The notes under the pieces: generated by a model
Told to the model about the DNA's origin: nothing
Seen by the model: the letters and a program-made list of their open reading frames with translations, nothing else
The model's database searches: none
Position numbers and translations under genes: made by a program
Shown here: positions 26,412 through 35,160 of the stretch, piece after piece
Position numbering within the stretch: the first letter of the stretch is position 1
How the letters are laid out: every line of letters starts with the position of its first letter
NCBI RefSeq assembly: GCF_049347105.1
Contig: NZ_CP186334.1
Coordinates: forward strand, 3,286,001-3,350,000
Origin: Gaoshiqia hydrogeniformans
Lineage (GTDB): Bacteria > Bacteroidota > Bacteroidia > Bacteroidales > Prolixibacteraceae
DNA length: 64,000 nt
Direction of reading: 5' to 3'

Positions 26412-27501
26412 GGAAGAACAGATTTACAGGTATTTGAAGAATCAACTATCTGAACGGGAGAGGAATGCTTTTGAACGTGAGTTGCAAAAAGATCCTTTTC
26501 TGGCCGAAGCTGTTGAAGGTCTGGCCAGTATGGCGGATGATTGTATTTGGAACGATCTGTCGGAGTTGAAGAAAGAAATAGTTTCCGGGAATCGTCGTAA
26601 TCGCCGCATCTGGTGGTATGCTGCCGCGTCGGTTTTGTTGGTTGTCGTCAGTTCGGTTTGGTTATTTGATTTGGAGCAAAAGACATTTCAGACGATCACT
26701 CACAACCGGGAGGAGCGGGCGCCCGAAACGCAAATTCAGGAACACCGCCAGGAGCCCGCTTCGGTTCAAGCTTCCAAAGAGATCATTGCGGATTTAGCGG
26801 ATGATACCGAAGAAGAGGCCCTGTTGATGCTTGAGGATGACGAAGAAACTGATCCAAGTGGTCGCAGCATTTCTCAGGGCCGGAGCGTTCTGACGGAGGA
26901 TGTTTTTGTACAAGAAGAACAGAACCTGATTGTTTATGAGCTTGATCGGTCGGCTGTTCGCGCAACGGTTGGAGAGCAAAAAAATGGTTTTCAGGCACCA
27001 TCGGCCGGAAGTTTAGTCAGACTGCCTGATGTGGCGGATACTTCAGATTTGACACTGAAAGGGATCGCATTAACTGATGATCATTCCGAATCTTTTTTAC
27101 GGATGGGTTCTGGTTTAGAGCCGGCGCTGGACGAGGTCGTTATTGTTGGATACGGGAACCAGAAAAAGGCCGGGAGAACCGGGGCTGTTTCTTCGGTTGT
27201 GCCCGACCGGGAAGCCATACCTTTGGTTGGTTGGGAACAATACCGAACTTATTTGGACCAGGCTTGTCGGAATGTTCCGGTTGATTCTTCGAAGAAAAAA
27301 ATTGTGGTGAAAATGACATTTGTTGTGAGTGTAAACGGCCTGCCGGAGCAAATTGAGATTCTGCGCAGCGATGATCAAACGTTTGACCGGGAGGCTATCC
27401 GGATTGTTCAACATGGCGGATTGTGGTTGCCAAAAGTGAAAGATTCGGTTCTTCAGGCAGAACAGGTGAAACTACGCCTTGTCTTTCAGTTTAAGGAATA
27501 G
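26386..27501 (+). CDS. Membrane-anchored anti-sigma-like protein with SusC-type TonB-box segment and TonB C-terminal domain
   Basis: The protein is 371 aa. Residues about 8-60 form a helical cytoplasmic N-terminal domain of the anti-sigma type (QIYRYLKNQLSERERNAFE). A single transmembrane helix lies at about 76-94. The region 95-245 is low-complexity, acidic and periplasmic. Residues 249-257 read DEVVIVGYG and continue NQKKAGRTGAVSSV, a near-perfect copy of the TonB-box segment of SusC receptors. About 285-371 resembles a TonB C-terminal domain (KMTFVVSVNGLPEQIEILRSD). It probably restrains the sigma factor encoded just upstream and couples it to the envelope; this is inference from architecture and overlap. 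Its stop codon lies 5 bp from the convergent mnmA stop. Confidence 0.8.
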   Translation: MSAQKSYHEEEQIYRYLKNQLSERERNAFERELQKDPFLAEAVEGLASMADDCIWNDLSELKKEIVSGNRRNRRIWWYAAASVLLVVVSSVWLFDLEQKTFQTITHNREERAPETQIQEHRQEPASVQASKEIIADLADDTEEEALLMLEDDEETDPSGRSISQGRSVLTEDVFVQEEQNLIVYELDRSAVRATVGEQKNGFQAPSAGSLVRLPDVADTSDLTLKGIALTDDHSESFLRMGSGLEPALDEVVIVGYGNQKKAGRTGAVSSVVPDREAIPLVGWEQYRTYLDQACRNVPVDSSKKKIVVKMTFVVSVNGLPEQIEILRSDDQTFDREAIRIVQHGGLWLPKVKDSVLQAEQVKLRLVFQFKE

Positions 27502-27506
27502 ACGCC

Positions 27507-28691
27507 TTACGCGATTACGCCCGAGCCGATTAGTTCGTCACCATCGTACCAGGCGGCAAACTGCCCCGACGTAATTCCGCGCTGTTCGTCTTCAAACAAG
27601 AGGTACAAGCCTTCGTCGTGCCGGTAAAGTGTAGCCTTTTCCAGTGGCTGGCGGTAGCGGATCCGCACCCGGTAGTCGCGGATTTCGCCAATGCCCATTT
27701 GTAAGTCGGTCCTGATCCAGTGGATCTCTTCGTTCGAAATGAATAGCCCTGGACGATATAAACCGGGGTGTTCGGTTCCTTCTCCCACGTAGATAATGTT
27801 TCGGGCAACGTCGGTGCCAATCACAAACAGCGGTTCGGAATGGCCGCCGATATTGAGCCCTTTTCGTTGGCCAACGGTGTAAAAGTGGGCGCCGCGATGC
27901 TCCCCGATGATTTTTCCGTTCCAGGGCCTGTAAGGATAGTGGAAACACAGTTTTTTGAAATTAGCGGGTGACTTTTCAACCTGTTTTTTCTTATCGATAA
28001 AGGTTGAAGAAACTTCTATCACGTTTCCCGTTTTTGGTTCCAGTTGCTGCTGCAGAAAGGTGGGTAAATCCACTTTCCCCACAAAACAGATTCCCTGTGA
28101 ATCTTTCCGTGTGGCCGTTGGAAGTTGTTGTTCGGCTGCAATACGGCGTACTTCGGGCTTATCGAGATGCCCGATGGGGAAGAGGGACTTACTCAGTTGG
28201 TCCTGGTTTAGCTGGCACAGGAAATAACTTTGATCTTTGTTGTTGTCTGCGCCGGCCAGTAACTGGTAGATGGTTTTTCCGTCTTTTTGGATTTCGGTCT
28301 TTCGGCAATAATGGCCGGTCGCCACGAAATCGGCGCCGTGTTTCAGGCACTCGTCCATGAAAATATCGAACTTGATTTCGCGGTTGCATAGTACATCCGG
28401 GTTTGGCGTGCGTCCCTTGCTGTATTCGTCGAACATATAATCAACCACGCGTTTTTTGTAATGTTCGCTGAGGTCGACGATATGGAAAGGCATATCCAGT
28501 TTTTTGGCTACCATTTCAGCAATCAGCGCATCATCTTCCCAGGTACATTGTCCGGTGAGCGTTCCGGTACGGTCGTGCCAGTTAATCATAAACAAAGCAA
28601 TCACGTCATAACCCTGCTGCTTGAGCAGGTACGCCGCCACACTCGAATCCACTCCTCCCGATAAACCAATAACGACCCGTTTCATGTGCAA
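27507..28691 (-). CDS. mnmA: tRNA-specific 2-thiouridylase
   Basis: The protein is 394 aa. It thiolates U34 of tRNAs for Lys, Glu and Gln. The PP-loop ATPase motif is GLSGGVDSSV (residues 9-18). The two catalytic cysteines are Cys102 in DVLCNREIKF and Cys202 in GICFVG. The start may be the ATG at 28691 or the one two codons later. An excellent promoter lies just upstream on the minus strand, so it is expressed alone. Confidence 0.96.
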   Translation of the reverse strand: MHMKRVVIGLSGGVDSSVAAYLLKQQGYDVIALFMINWHDRTGTLTGQCTWEDDALIAEMVAKKLDMPFHIVDLSEHYKKRVVDYMFDEYSKGRTPNPDVLCNREIKFDIFMDECLKHGADFVATGHYCRKTEIQKDGKTIYQLLAGADNNKDQSYFLCQLNQDQLSKSLFPIGHLDKPEVRRIAAEQQLPTATRKDSQGICFVGKVDLPTFLQQQLEPKTGNVIEVSSTFIDKKKQVEKSPANFKKLCFHYPYRPWNGKIIGEHRGAHFYTVGQRKGLNIGGHSEPLFVIGTDVARNIIYVGEGTEHPGLYRPGLFISNEEIHWIRTDLQMGIGEIRDYRVRIRYRQPLEKATLYRHDEGLYLLFEDEQRGITSGQFAAWYDGDELIGSGVIA

Positions 28692-28704
28692 TTAAATTGT
28701 GCGA

Positions 28705-28735
28705 CAAAAGTAGAATGAAAATCGGAGATCCGCAA
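28705..28735 (-). promoter_or_regulatory. Promoter of mnmA
   Basis: On the minus strand, TTG (28733-28735) is followed by exactly 20 bp and then TACTTTTG (28705-28712). This matches the Bacteroidota -33/-7 consensus (TTG, about 20 bp, TAnnTTTG). The -7 box ends 13 bp before the mnmA start codon. Confidence 0.75.
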
Positions 28736-28773
28736 TGTTCTGTTTCACCCTAACCGTTTCCGGTGCGATTCAT

Positions 28774-28815
28774 AAAAAAAGGTACCCTTGCGTCAACCGG
28801 CAAAGATACCTTTTG
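28774..28815 (-). terminator. Intrinsic terminator of the DUF4382 gene
   Basis: Read on the minus strand, AAAAGGTATCTTTGC pairs with GCAAGGGTACCTTTT around an 8-nt loop, allowing G-T pairs, and ends in seven T. It lies 67 bp after the stop of the DUF4382 lipoprotein and closes that operon. Confidence 0.8.
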
Positions 28816-28882
28816 TAATTCAAAAACAGTCTCGAATAATCTCTGAAAGCTGCTTCCTTTCTTTTCTTGTCTAATTATAATA

Positions 28883-30016
28883 TTATCCTGCTGCCGGAAC
28901 AACAAGTGAAATATTAACTGTAGTTGTAGCTCCCGAAGTGACAACAACGCCGGTTTGCTCAAAGGCGGTGTAACCTGTTGCCTGAACCCTGACAATATAG
29001 GTTCCGGGCGCGAGTCCGCTGATGGAATAACTTCCGTTTTCGCCGCTAACAGCGGTTGCAATGGCAGCGGGTACTTCTTCTCCTTCGGCCGGTGTCGGAT
29101 GAACGGCAACCGTGATGGCTTGCAGTAAAGTTTCACCGGTGCTTACAACTCCGGCGATAGTTCCCGGTGTTACAAAAGCGATATCTACGGTCGTTCCTGC
29201 GCCGACGGCCACAGTAGCACTTGCTTCAAATTTATCGAATCCTTCGATTTCACAACTGACGGTGTAAGTTCCTGCCGGTAAGCCCATCACTTTATAGTAA
29301 CCGTTCTCGCCGGTTTTGGCCGAAAGGGTATCTCCGTTGTGGATAATGTCAACAATAGTGTCGACCAGGGCTTCACCGTTGGCAGTCACGGTACCTTCAA
29401 TCCAACCGGTATTGTCGATAACCGAAGCGCGGATGACCGGTTTAAAATTGAATCCTTTAATTCCGGCCGGAGTGGCAGCATTTCCCTGCATCACGAATGA
29501 ACGGCTCACATCAAAATCGACCAGTACGGTTGCAAAACCACCGAATGTAACATTCAGGTCGCCTTCGATTTTAATTTTTAAGCCGCTGCTCGATCCGCTG
29601 GGAATTTTTAAATCCATCAGAGTACCATCGGTCAGTTTTATATTGGCGCTGACGACATGTAACCGGACTTCATTATAACTTCCGGATTCAAGTTCAATCT
29701 CTCCTAATTCTGCTGTAACACCGTTTTGCAGGTCAAGCAGGTTAAATGTTGTTTCTCCTTCAAGGTCGAACCCGATAAAATCAGATGAGTTTACGTCTTC
29801 CTCTTCTTCGTCACCTGCTGATTTGCGGACCTCAACCCGGTCAATGGTCACATTGGCTTCTTCTACCCATTCAAATGGGAACGGGGCGTCAGTCAGCAAA
29901 AAGCGAACGGTTCCTTTACCTTCTTTGTTAATTGACTCGTCTGTGTTACAAGCGGTAAAAACCACAGCCAGTAAGGCAATAATCAGGGCCGACATTGTTT
30001 TCATTCTTTCTTTCAT
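28883..30016 (-). CDS. DUF4382 lipoprotein with two carboxypeptidase-regulatory-like repeats
   Basis: The protein is 377 aa with lipobox VVFTAC (lipidated Cys near residue 23). Residues about 35-195 form a DUF4382 domain (GTVRFLLTDAPFPFEWVEEANVTID at its start). Two similar beta-sandwich repeats of about 85 residues follow (GWIEGTVTANGEALVDTIV and AGVVSTGETLLQAITV), each with the motif GENGxYxxxGLxxGTYxV. It has no catalytic motif. It starts 6 bp after the second FecR gene, so it is co-transcribed with it. The function is unknown; an envelope-anchored binding or structural protein is the likeliest reading. Confidence 0.8.
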   Translation of the reverse strand: MKERMKTMSALIIALLAVVFTACNTDESINKEGKGTVRFLLTDAPFPFEWVEEANVTIDRVEVRKSAGDEEEEDVNSSDFIGFDLEGETTFNLLDLQNGVTAELGEIELESGSYNEVRLHVVSANIKLTDGTLMDLKIPSGSSSGLKIKIEGDLNVTFGGFATVLVDFDVSRSFVMQGNAATPAGIKGFNFKPVIRASVIDNTGWIEGTVTANGEALVDTIVDIIHNGDTLSAKTGENGYYKVMGLPAGTYTVSCEIEGFDKFEASATVAVGAGTTVDIAFVTPGTIAGVVSTGETLLQAITVAVHPTPAEGEEVPAAIATAVSGENGSYSISGLAPGTYIVRVQATGYTAFEQTGVVVTSGATTTVNISLVVPAAG

Positions 30017-30022
30017 AACTCG

Positions 30023-30901
30023 TTACTTTTTTTCGTTAACAATAATTACTTCGTTTGTTTGAAAGGAGTATTCGAGATTGAGGGAACGACACAGGATTTT
30101 GATGGCTGTTTCAGCGCTGGTAGTTTCCAGTTTTCCTGAAAAATGTTTTTGCACTGACTGGTTCAGCAAAATCCTGACTTGAAAAAAGTTTTCCAGGTCG
30201 GCAACAACATTCGAAAGCGTTTCATTTGAAAAGGTCTTTCTAAACGTCGCTGTTCCCGGATACATTTCGTCGGTATGAACCATTGATGTTTGTCCGTCGG
30301 GTTGATAGATCATTGAATTCCCGGCCGAAATTTCCTGTGCCAGGTTTTTCGTGGTAAACATTACCTTCCCTTCAAAACAAGTTACCTTTAGTCCATTACT
30401 TGTATCCGAAACCTGAAATCTCGTTCCCAAAACGCGAACATCTCCCTTCGGTGTTCTGACAATGAACTTATCCCCTTTTTTTACCTCGAAGTAAGCTTCC
30501 CCTTGTAGCTTGATCTCTCTTTTCCACCAGTATCTTGGGTAACTGACGGCGCTGTTTTCGCTTAAAACAACGCGGGAGTGATCAGGAAGCCTGATTGCGT
30601 TAACTTGTTGAATATTTCCCTCAAATACCTTTAACGAGAAGAAAAAATGAAGAAGGAAAACCAGGACCAGAGAAGCAGCGGTTGAAATTGCGATTCGATA
30701 AACAGGACTTAGTAATATTGCTTTTGTACTGACCTGATTTTGTCGCCCTTCTTCAATTTTCTTTAATATTTTTTGCAGCACAATATTTTTATCTGTCTTC
30801 CCCGGAACTAAATAAGATCTGACTACCTGATCAATCGGACTTTCATTTTGTGTGATTACAGGTAATTCCGGATGTAGACATATATTGTTGCTGTTTAACA
30901 C
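30023..30901 (-). CDS. FecR-family anti-sigma factor (second in the cluster)
   Basis: The protein is 292 aa from a GTG start at 30901; I see no nearby in-frame ATG. The N-terminal cytoplasmic part (about 1-65) is unlike the usual FecR N terminus. A transmembrane helix lies at about 69-90. The periplasmic FecR domain follows (LPDHSRVVLSENSAVSYP, GEAYFEVKKGDKFIVRTP), then a C-terminal DUF4974-like/STN-like domain (LENFFQVRILLNQS). No sigma gene is adjacent to it. It sits 94 bp after the TonB receptor and 6 bp before the DUF4382 gene, so it shares the sigma factor at 34.9 kb or acts independently. Confidence 0.85.
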   Translation of the reverse strand: MLNSNNICLHPELPVITQNESPIDQVVRSYLVPGKTDKNIVLQKILKKIEEGRQNQVSTKAILLSPVYRIAISTAASLVLVFLLHFFFSLKVFEGNIQQVNAIRLPDHSRVVLSENSAVSYPRYWWKREIKLQGEAYFEVKKGDKFIVRTPKGDVRVLGTRFQVSDTSNGLKVTCFEGKVMFTTKNLAQEISAGNSMIYQPDGQTSMVHTDEMYPGTATFRKTFSNETLSNVVADLENFFQVRILLNQSVQKHFSGKLETTSAETAIKILCRSLNLEYSFQTNEVIIVNEKK

Positions 30902-30995
30902 GTTTTTAATTTGTTTACAGCATTAATATCCTTTCATCCGGAAATACCCTACCGGAAAAATCAATTTTTTTTAAATAAAAATGTAAGTTGCTTGT

Positions 30996-33551
30996 TTACA
31001 GGCTCCTGATGTTGATGAAAAATACCGGGGTGAATTTAACGGAGGTGATATCGGTGCGGATCGAATAAGAACCGGTACTGTCGGAGATCTTAAAATAATC
31101 GACCATCAGGACGTTCTCGCGATTAAACAAGTTTAAGATAGAAAAACCGGAACTCAGGCTGAAATATTTCAACGAAAACCTTTTTATAACCGAAAGGTCT
31201 GTTTGAGCGAAATAGGGGAGCCGCCCAAACGACTGGCTGTCTGTTTCGGTAATTAAATACGGGCTGCCCGAGTGGTAGTTCAGGCTCGCGGAAAATACCC
31301 AGCTTTTATATTTCGCCATTTCAGTCCACCGGAGTTTGAGCCGTTGATCGTCAAAAGGGGGATAACTTTCGCCGTTATTGAAGACTTCAAACTGTTCCGT
31401 CGATTTGGATAATGAGGCGGATAGCATGTGGGTGAAATTACCTTTTTGATAATGAATAAGCGCGTCGAGGCCGTAAGACTCTGTTTGGCCCGGGTGCGTC
31501 ACATATTCGATGAATTTTTCTTTTCCGCCGCTGACTTCAGCATAAAGGTTAATTTTCCCGCTTGTTTTTTTGTAATAAGATTCCACATTCAGGCTAAGGC
31601 CGTTTTTTTCGTAACCGGCTCCAATCACATGCTGGCGGGCCTTCATGATGCCGTTGCCGGTAGTATCGGGTAAAAACCAAACCAGTTCACTTGTTCCCTG
31701 ACTGTCGATTTTCCTGATCTGTGATAAAAACTGGTTGTAGGTTCCCCCGGAATAAAACAGGTTCAGGTCGTCGGTGGGTTTATAGCTGATCCCGTAACGC
31801 GGCTGGAGATAGAGTTTATCGGTGATGTCGGCTTTGTTGACCCGCAGACCGGCGCGTAACTGAACTTTTTCTGCCGGTTGAATGCTCTCCTGGAAATAGG
31901 CGTGCAGAATGGTCGCTTTTGAGTCGTAGTTGATCGAATCGACCGGAATATTGCCAACAGAACGCTCCGCCCGGTACAGGTAACTGACTTGGTTGGTTCT
32001 GGCCCCGAAGCCGAGTTGGTGTGTAAAACGGCCGGTTTTAAACTCCGATGACAGGCTGGCCATTAATTCTTCCAGCTGATTGTCGTCTTGGTCCAGTTCT
32101 GTTTTTCCTCCGTGTCCCTGGCTGTTTGGTAACATGCCGGCATTGCGGAGCGAAGAACGGTCCAGTTCATTATACCCGAAGTTGAGGTGATGTTGCCAGT
32201 GGCTCCCGGCCTGATACCGCCAGTTCCCGCTGAAGCCCCGGTTTTTGCTGTCCATTTCCTGATTCCGGTAAAAACGGGATCCTTCATTGAACAGGTAATC
32301 CTGTGTTTGCTGGTCATTACTGGTTAATACATTGAAGGAGATTTCCTGTTTTTCGGTTGGTTTCAGACTGATTTTGAGGTTCAGGTCGTCAAAATAAACA
32401 ACCGGTTTCATAGTTGATTCTTCGTCTGTGGTAATTTCCTGTTCGAGGATTTGTTTGTATAAATAGTTTTCCCAAACGTCGATATACGATTTCCGGAAAG
32501 CGCCGCTGAGAGAAACGGTTTTCCCGACCGGGATATTGGCGGTGGCATTTACATTGAGCAAATTGGCCGAAAGGTCGAAGGCTGGTTTATAGTAACTGTT
32601 TTTTCCCGACAGTTCAATAATACCCGAAGTCCGTTCGCCCAGGGTGGCATCGAATGCGCCGCGCGAGACGAAAGCCTGTGAAATGTATTTGGCGTTCAGA
32701 ACACTCATGCTGCCAAATAAATGGCTGGTTTCCAAAACCGGGATGCCGTCAAGCAAAATCAGGTTTTCAGAAGGCGATCCGCCGCGAATGGAAATGCCTT
32801 GGGTTTGACCGCCCAAAAAATTAACCCCGGGGATGAGACTTAGCGCGGTTACCAGGTCGCCGTCGTCGAGCCGGGGCATATTGGCGGCTTGTTTTGGGTT
32901 GAAGGCTATTTTTTCCGAGTGGTCACGCATTTCCAATACATCTTTTTCCTGTTGGTACACATTGATCGCCTCGATGTGAAAAGCGAAAGGCGTCAATGCT
33001 ATCCGGTGAAATTTTCCGGGTACCAGGCGAAGCATCGTATCCAGCCGCTGGTAACCCAGATGGCCGATTTCTACGGCCAACTGATCCGTCTTTTCAATTT
33101 TTTCACCAAAAATACCTAATTCGTTGGTGATGGTCCCTTTGCTTGCACCAAAACCGATGTTGCAAAACAAGAGTGGTTCTCCGGTATGCTTGTCGATGAC
33201 CAATCCTTCCATTCGGATAAATTCAGGAATTTTTTCGGCGACGGGAGTCGGGTTCTTATAAATGACCCAGGTATTTTCAATCTTTTCGTAAAGGAGATGA
33301 TGCTTTTTGCACAGCTCATCCAGGAACCGGCTTACCGGAATCCCTTCGTAATTCAGTTCCGGTTCAATTTCGGCGAAGTAGTCGGCATCAAAGGCAAATT
33401 GCAATTGGTATACTGCAGCCAGATTTTCCAATACCTGCCCCAGTTTTTTTCCTTTGGATTGAACCGATATTAACTTTTCCTGACCAACTGCAAGTATTGA
33501 AATGCTTAGGAAAAACAGGAGGATAAAAATATGTGGCTTAATTCCTTTCAA
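30996..33551 (-). CDS. TonB-dependent receptor with STN signalling domain
   Basis: The protein is 851 aa with a signal peptide (cleavage near AVGQ, residue 24). Residues about 25-105 are an STN (secretin/TonB short N-terminal) domain used for trans-envelope signalling to FecR. About 113-200 is a carboxypeptidase-regulatory-like domain, and about 225-330 is a plug (ALSLIPGVNFLGG, ISIRGGSPSENLILLDGIPV). The barrel continues to the C terminus. It is smaller than SusC and has no SusD partner, so it is a classical TonB receptor and not a glycan SusC. The ligand is unknown. Its start overlaps the 3' end of the upstream fecR by 14 bp. Confidence 0.9.
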   Translation of the reverse strand: MKGIKPHIFILLFFLSISILAVGQEKLISVQSKGKKLGQVLENLAAVYQLQFAFDADYFAEIEPELNYEGIPVSRFLDELCKKHHLLYEKIENTWVIYKNPTPVAEKIPEFIRMEGLVIDKHTGEPLLFCNIGFGASKGTITNELGIFGEKIEKTDQLAVEIGHLGYQRLDTMLRLVPGKFHRIALTPFAFHIEAINVYQQEKDVLEMRDHSEKIAFNPKQAANMPRLDDGDLVTALSLIPGVNFLGGQTQGISIRGGSPSENLILLDGIPVLETSHLFGSMSVLNAKYISQAFVSRGAFDATLGERTSGIIELSGKNSYYKPAFDLSANLLNVNATANIPVGKTVSLSGAFRKSYIDVWENYLYKQILEQEITTDEESTMKPVVYFDDLNLKISLKPTEKQEISFNVLTSNDQQTQDYLFNEGSRFYRNQEMDSKNRGFSGNWRYQAGSHWQHHLNFGYNELDRSSLRNAGMLPNSQGHGGKTELDQDDNQLEELMASLSSEFKTGRFTHQLGFGARTNQVSYLYRAERSVGNIPVDSINYDSKATILHAYFQESIQPAEKVQLRAGLRVNKADITDKLYLQPRYGISYKPTDDLNLFYSGGTYNQFLSQIRKIDSQGTSELVWFLPDTTGNGIMKARQHVIGAGYEKNGLSLNVESYYKKTSGKINLYAEVSGGKEKFIEYVTHPGQTESYGLDALIHYQKGNFTHMLSASLSKSTEQFEVFNNGESYPPFDDQRLKLRWTEMAKYKSWVFSASLNYHSGSPYLITETDSQSFGRLPYFAQTDLSVIKRFSLKYFSLSSGFSILNLFNRENVLMVDYFKISDSTGSYSIRTDITSVKFTPVFFINIRSL

Positions 33552-34374
33552 TTAACTGCAGTTTATTGTTTTCAATCAGGTAGTTGAAATTCATAGCACG
33601 TGACAGGATCTGAAGAGAGACGCCGCTTTGCGCTAAATTCAGCCGGCCGGTAAAACGCTGTTCGAGCATGCTGTCGGATGCCGCCAGCGTATAACCTTCG
33701 CGTTGACAGATCAGCAGCAGGATCTCTTTTAACGGGCGGCTATGCCAGTAATAAGTCCCCTCCGGTAAATCTGACAATACCTCCGGACTGATTTCAAAGG
33801 GGCCATCAGCCTTTTCAGTGTCAAAAGTAACGGCCTGCCCTTTTTTTAGAATAATTTCCTGTTGATGCAAACTCACTTTTACGGAACCTTCGTAACAATC
33901 AACCCTGCCCGATTCCGGCGAATAGGCCTGAATGTTGAACGCTGTACCCAACACCTCCAGGTCTCCCCCAGGGAAACTGACACGGAAGGTTTTTCCTTTT
34001 TTTACTTCGAAAAATGCTTCACCCTTCATTCCGATGACCCGTTCGCCGTTTCGCTTCCGGTAGCTGTATGTCAATTCGCTTCGGGTTTTTAAGGTTACCC
34101 GGCTGCTGTCGGGAAGCCAGACCAACTGACTGGGAGCAAGGTCGTTTTTTGCGAAACCGGGCTGCTCTGCCTCGCGGAACAAGGTAAAATATAACAGGAC
34201 GACAGCTGCCGCAGCAACCGATGACCAGCCAATCATCCTGATCTTTGTATGCTTTGGCGCTTTATGCTCAGCTATTTTTTTTGACAGCAGATTCCAGGCT
34301 TCCTCCTTGCTCCTGGTTTCAGGTACACGGTAGCCCTTCAGCTGTTGTTCGATATCGAATTTATTTGAGTGCAT
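33538..34374 (-). CDS. FecR-family anti-sigma factor
   Basis: The protein is 278 aa. The cytoplasmic N terminus (about 1-45) binds sigma, and a transmembrane helix lies at about 47-66. The FecR domain (LPDSSRVTLKTRSELTYSY, GEAFFEVKKGKTFRVSFP) is followed by a DUF4974-type C-terminal domain. It starts 6 bp after the ECF sigma gene stops and overlaps the receptor gene by 14 bp. This is the canonical sigma-FecR-receptor order, in which the receptor's STN domain signals through this protein. Confidence 0.93.
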   Translation of the reverse strand: MHSNKFDIEQQLKGYRVPETRSKEEAWNLLSKKIAEHKAPKHTKIRMIGWSSVAAAAVVLLYFTLFREAEQPGFAKNDLAPSQLVWLPDSSRVTLKTRSELTYSYRKRNGERVIGMKGEAFFEVKKGKTFRVSFPGGDLEVLGTAFNIQAYSPESGRVDCYEGSVKVSLHQQEIILKKGQAVTFDTEKADGPFEISPEVLSDLPEGTYYWHSRPLKEILLLICQREGYTLAASDSMLEQRFTGRLNLAQSGVSLQILSRAMNFNYLIENNKLQLIERN

Positions 34375-34380
34375 ATACCT

Positions 34381-34887
34381 TTATATTTTACGCTCTACTG
34401 TTTCTTTCAATATACTCAGGGCCTTGTGCATATGTTTCTCTACGGCTTTGTTACTGATCTTCAAATCCCGCGCAATATCCGAATACGTTAACTGATCAAT
34501 ACGGCTCATTAAAAAAATGGCGCGGGTTTTATCCGGGATTTTTGCGATGGCTTGCTGCAGTTTTTGATCAAATTCCTTTAACTCCATGATAAAATCAGGC
34601 GACTCGTTTTCTTGTCCCAGTACCAGGGAACTGGTAAAGTTTAAACTAATTGTCTTTCGCCGGTGGTGTTTAAAGTATTGATTTTTTGCCAGCGTGTATA
34701 ACCAGGCCCTTACCGTATCTTGTCTGATTTTTGTATGTTCTTCCCAGAACGTCAGAAACACATCTTGTGTCAGGTCTTCTGCCAAATCAATATCTCCCGA
34801 AAGATAATAGATGTAGTTTCTGATATGTGTGTAATGATCATCAAATATTTTGCGAAACCAGACGGTATTGTTTTGCCTGTTTATCAT
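34381..34887 (-). CDS. ECF sigma factor (FecI-like)
   Basis: The protein is 168 aa. Region 2 (YYLSGDIDLAEDLTQDVFLTFWEE, RAWLYTLAKNQYFKHHRRK) and region 4 (KIPDKTRAIFLMSRIDQLTYSDIARDLKIS then NKAVEKHMHKALSILK) are clear. It heads the sigma-FecR-receptor-FecR-DUF4382 series and probably controls it. An exact -7 box lies 33 bp upstream on the minus strand. Confidence 0.95.
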   Translation of the reverse strand: MINRQNNTVWFRKIFDDHYTHIRNYIYYLSGDIDLAEDLTQDVFLTFWEEHTKIRQDTVRAWLYTLAKNQYFKHHRRKTISLNFTSSLVLGQENESPDFIMELKEFDQKLQQAIAKIPDKTRAIFLMSRIDQLTYSDIARDLKISNKAVEKHMHKALSILKETVERKI

Positions 34888-34920
34888 GGATGCAGTTGGA
34901 ATATTTTAAAATGAACTATG

Positions 34921-34928
34921 CAAATATA
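34921..34928 (-). promoter_or_regulatory. -7 promoter box of the ECF sigma gene
   Basis: On the minus strand this reads TATATTTG, an exact TAnnTTTG match, 33 bp before the sigma start codon. The nearest upstream TTG (34940-34942) is only 11 bp away, so no standard -33 element is assigned. Confidence 0.5.
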
Positions 34929-34940
34929 AACATAATGGTC

Positions 34941-35079
34941 AAATTCTGTTTTCTTTTTTGCCGTATAAAAATCAAATGTTTCTCAAATTTTTGATAATGA
35001 AATATTTCGATCCGGAAGCCCCGGAAATGACTGACTACCGGATTAAATCTTTCTGTTAACAATCAAGAAAACAGAATTT
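34941..35079. repeat. 15-bp perfect inverted repeat upstream of the ECF sigma gene
   Basis: AAATTCTGTTTTCTT at 34941-34955 is the exact reverse complement of 35065-35079. The arms are 109 bp apart and enclose a nested TCCGG dyad. The left arm lies 53-67 bp before the sigma start codon. Confidence 0.7.
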
Positions 35080-35160
35080 TTATTAAAAGGTTCGGAAATT
35101 ACCCATTGCCCCGGATAGGAAAGTTGTCGTTACTTAGCTGAGATATTAACAGGAACATGT

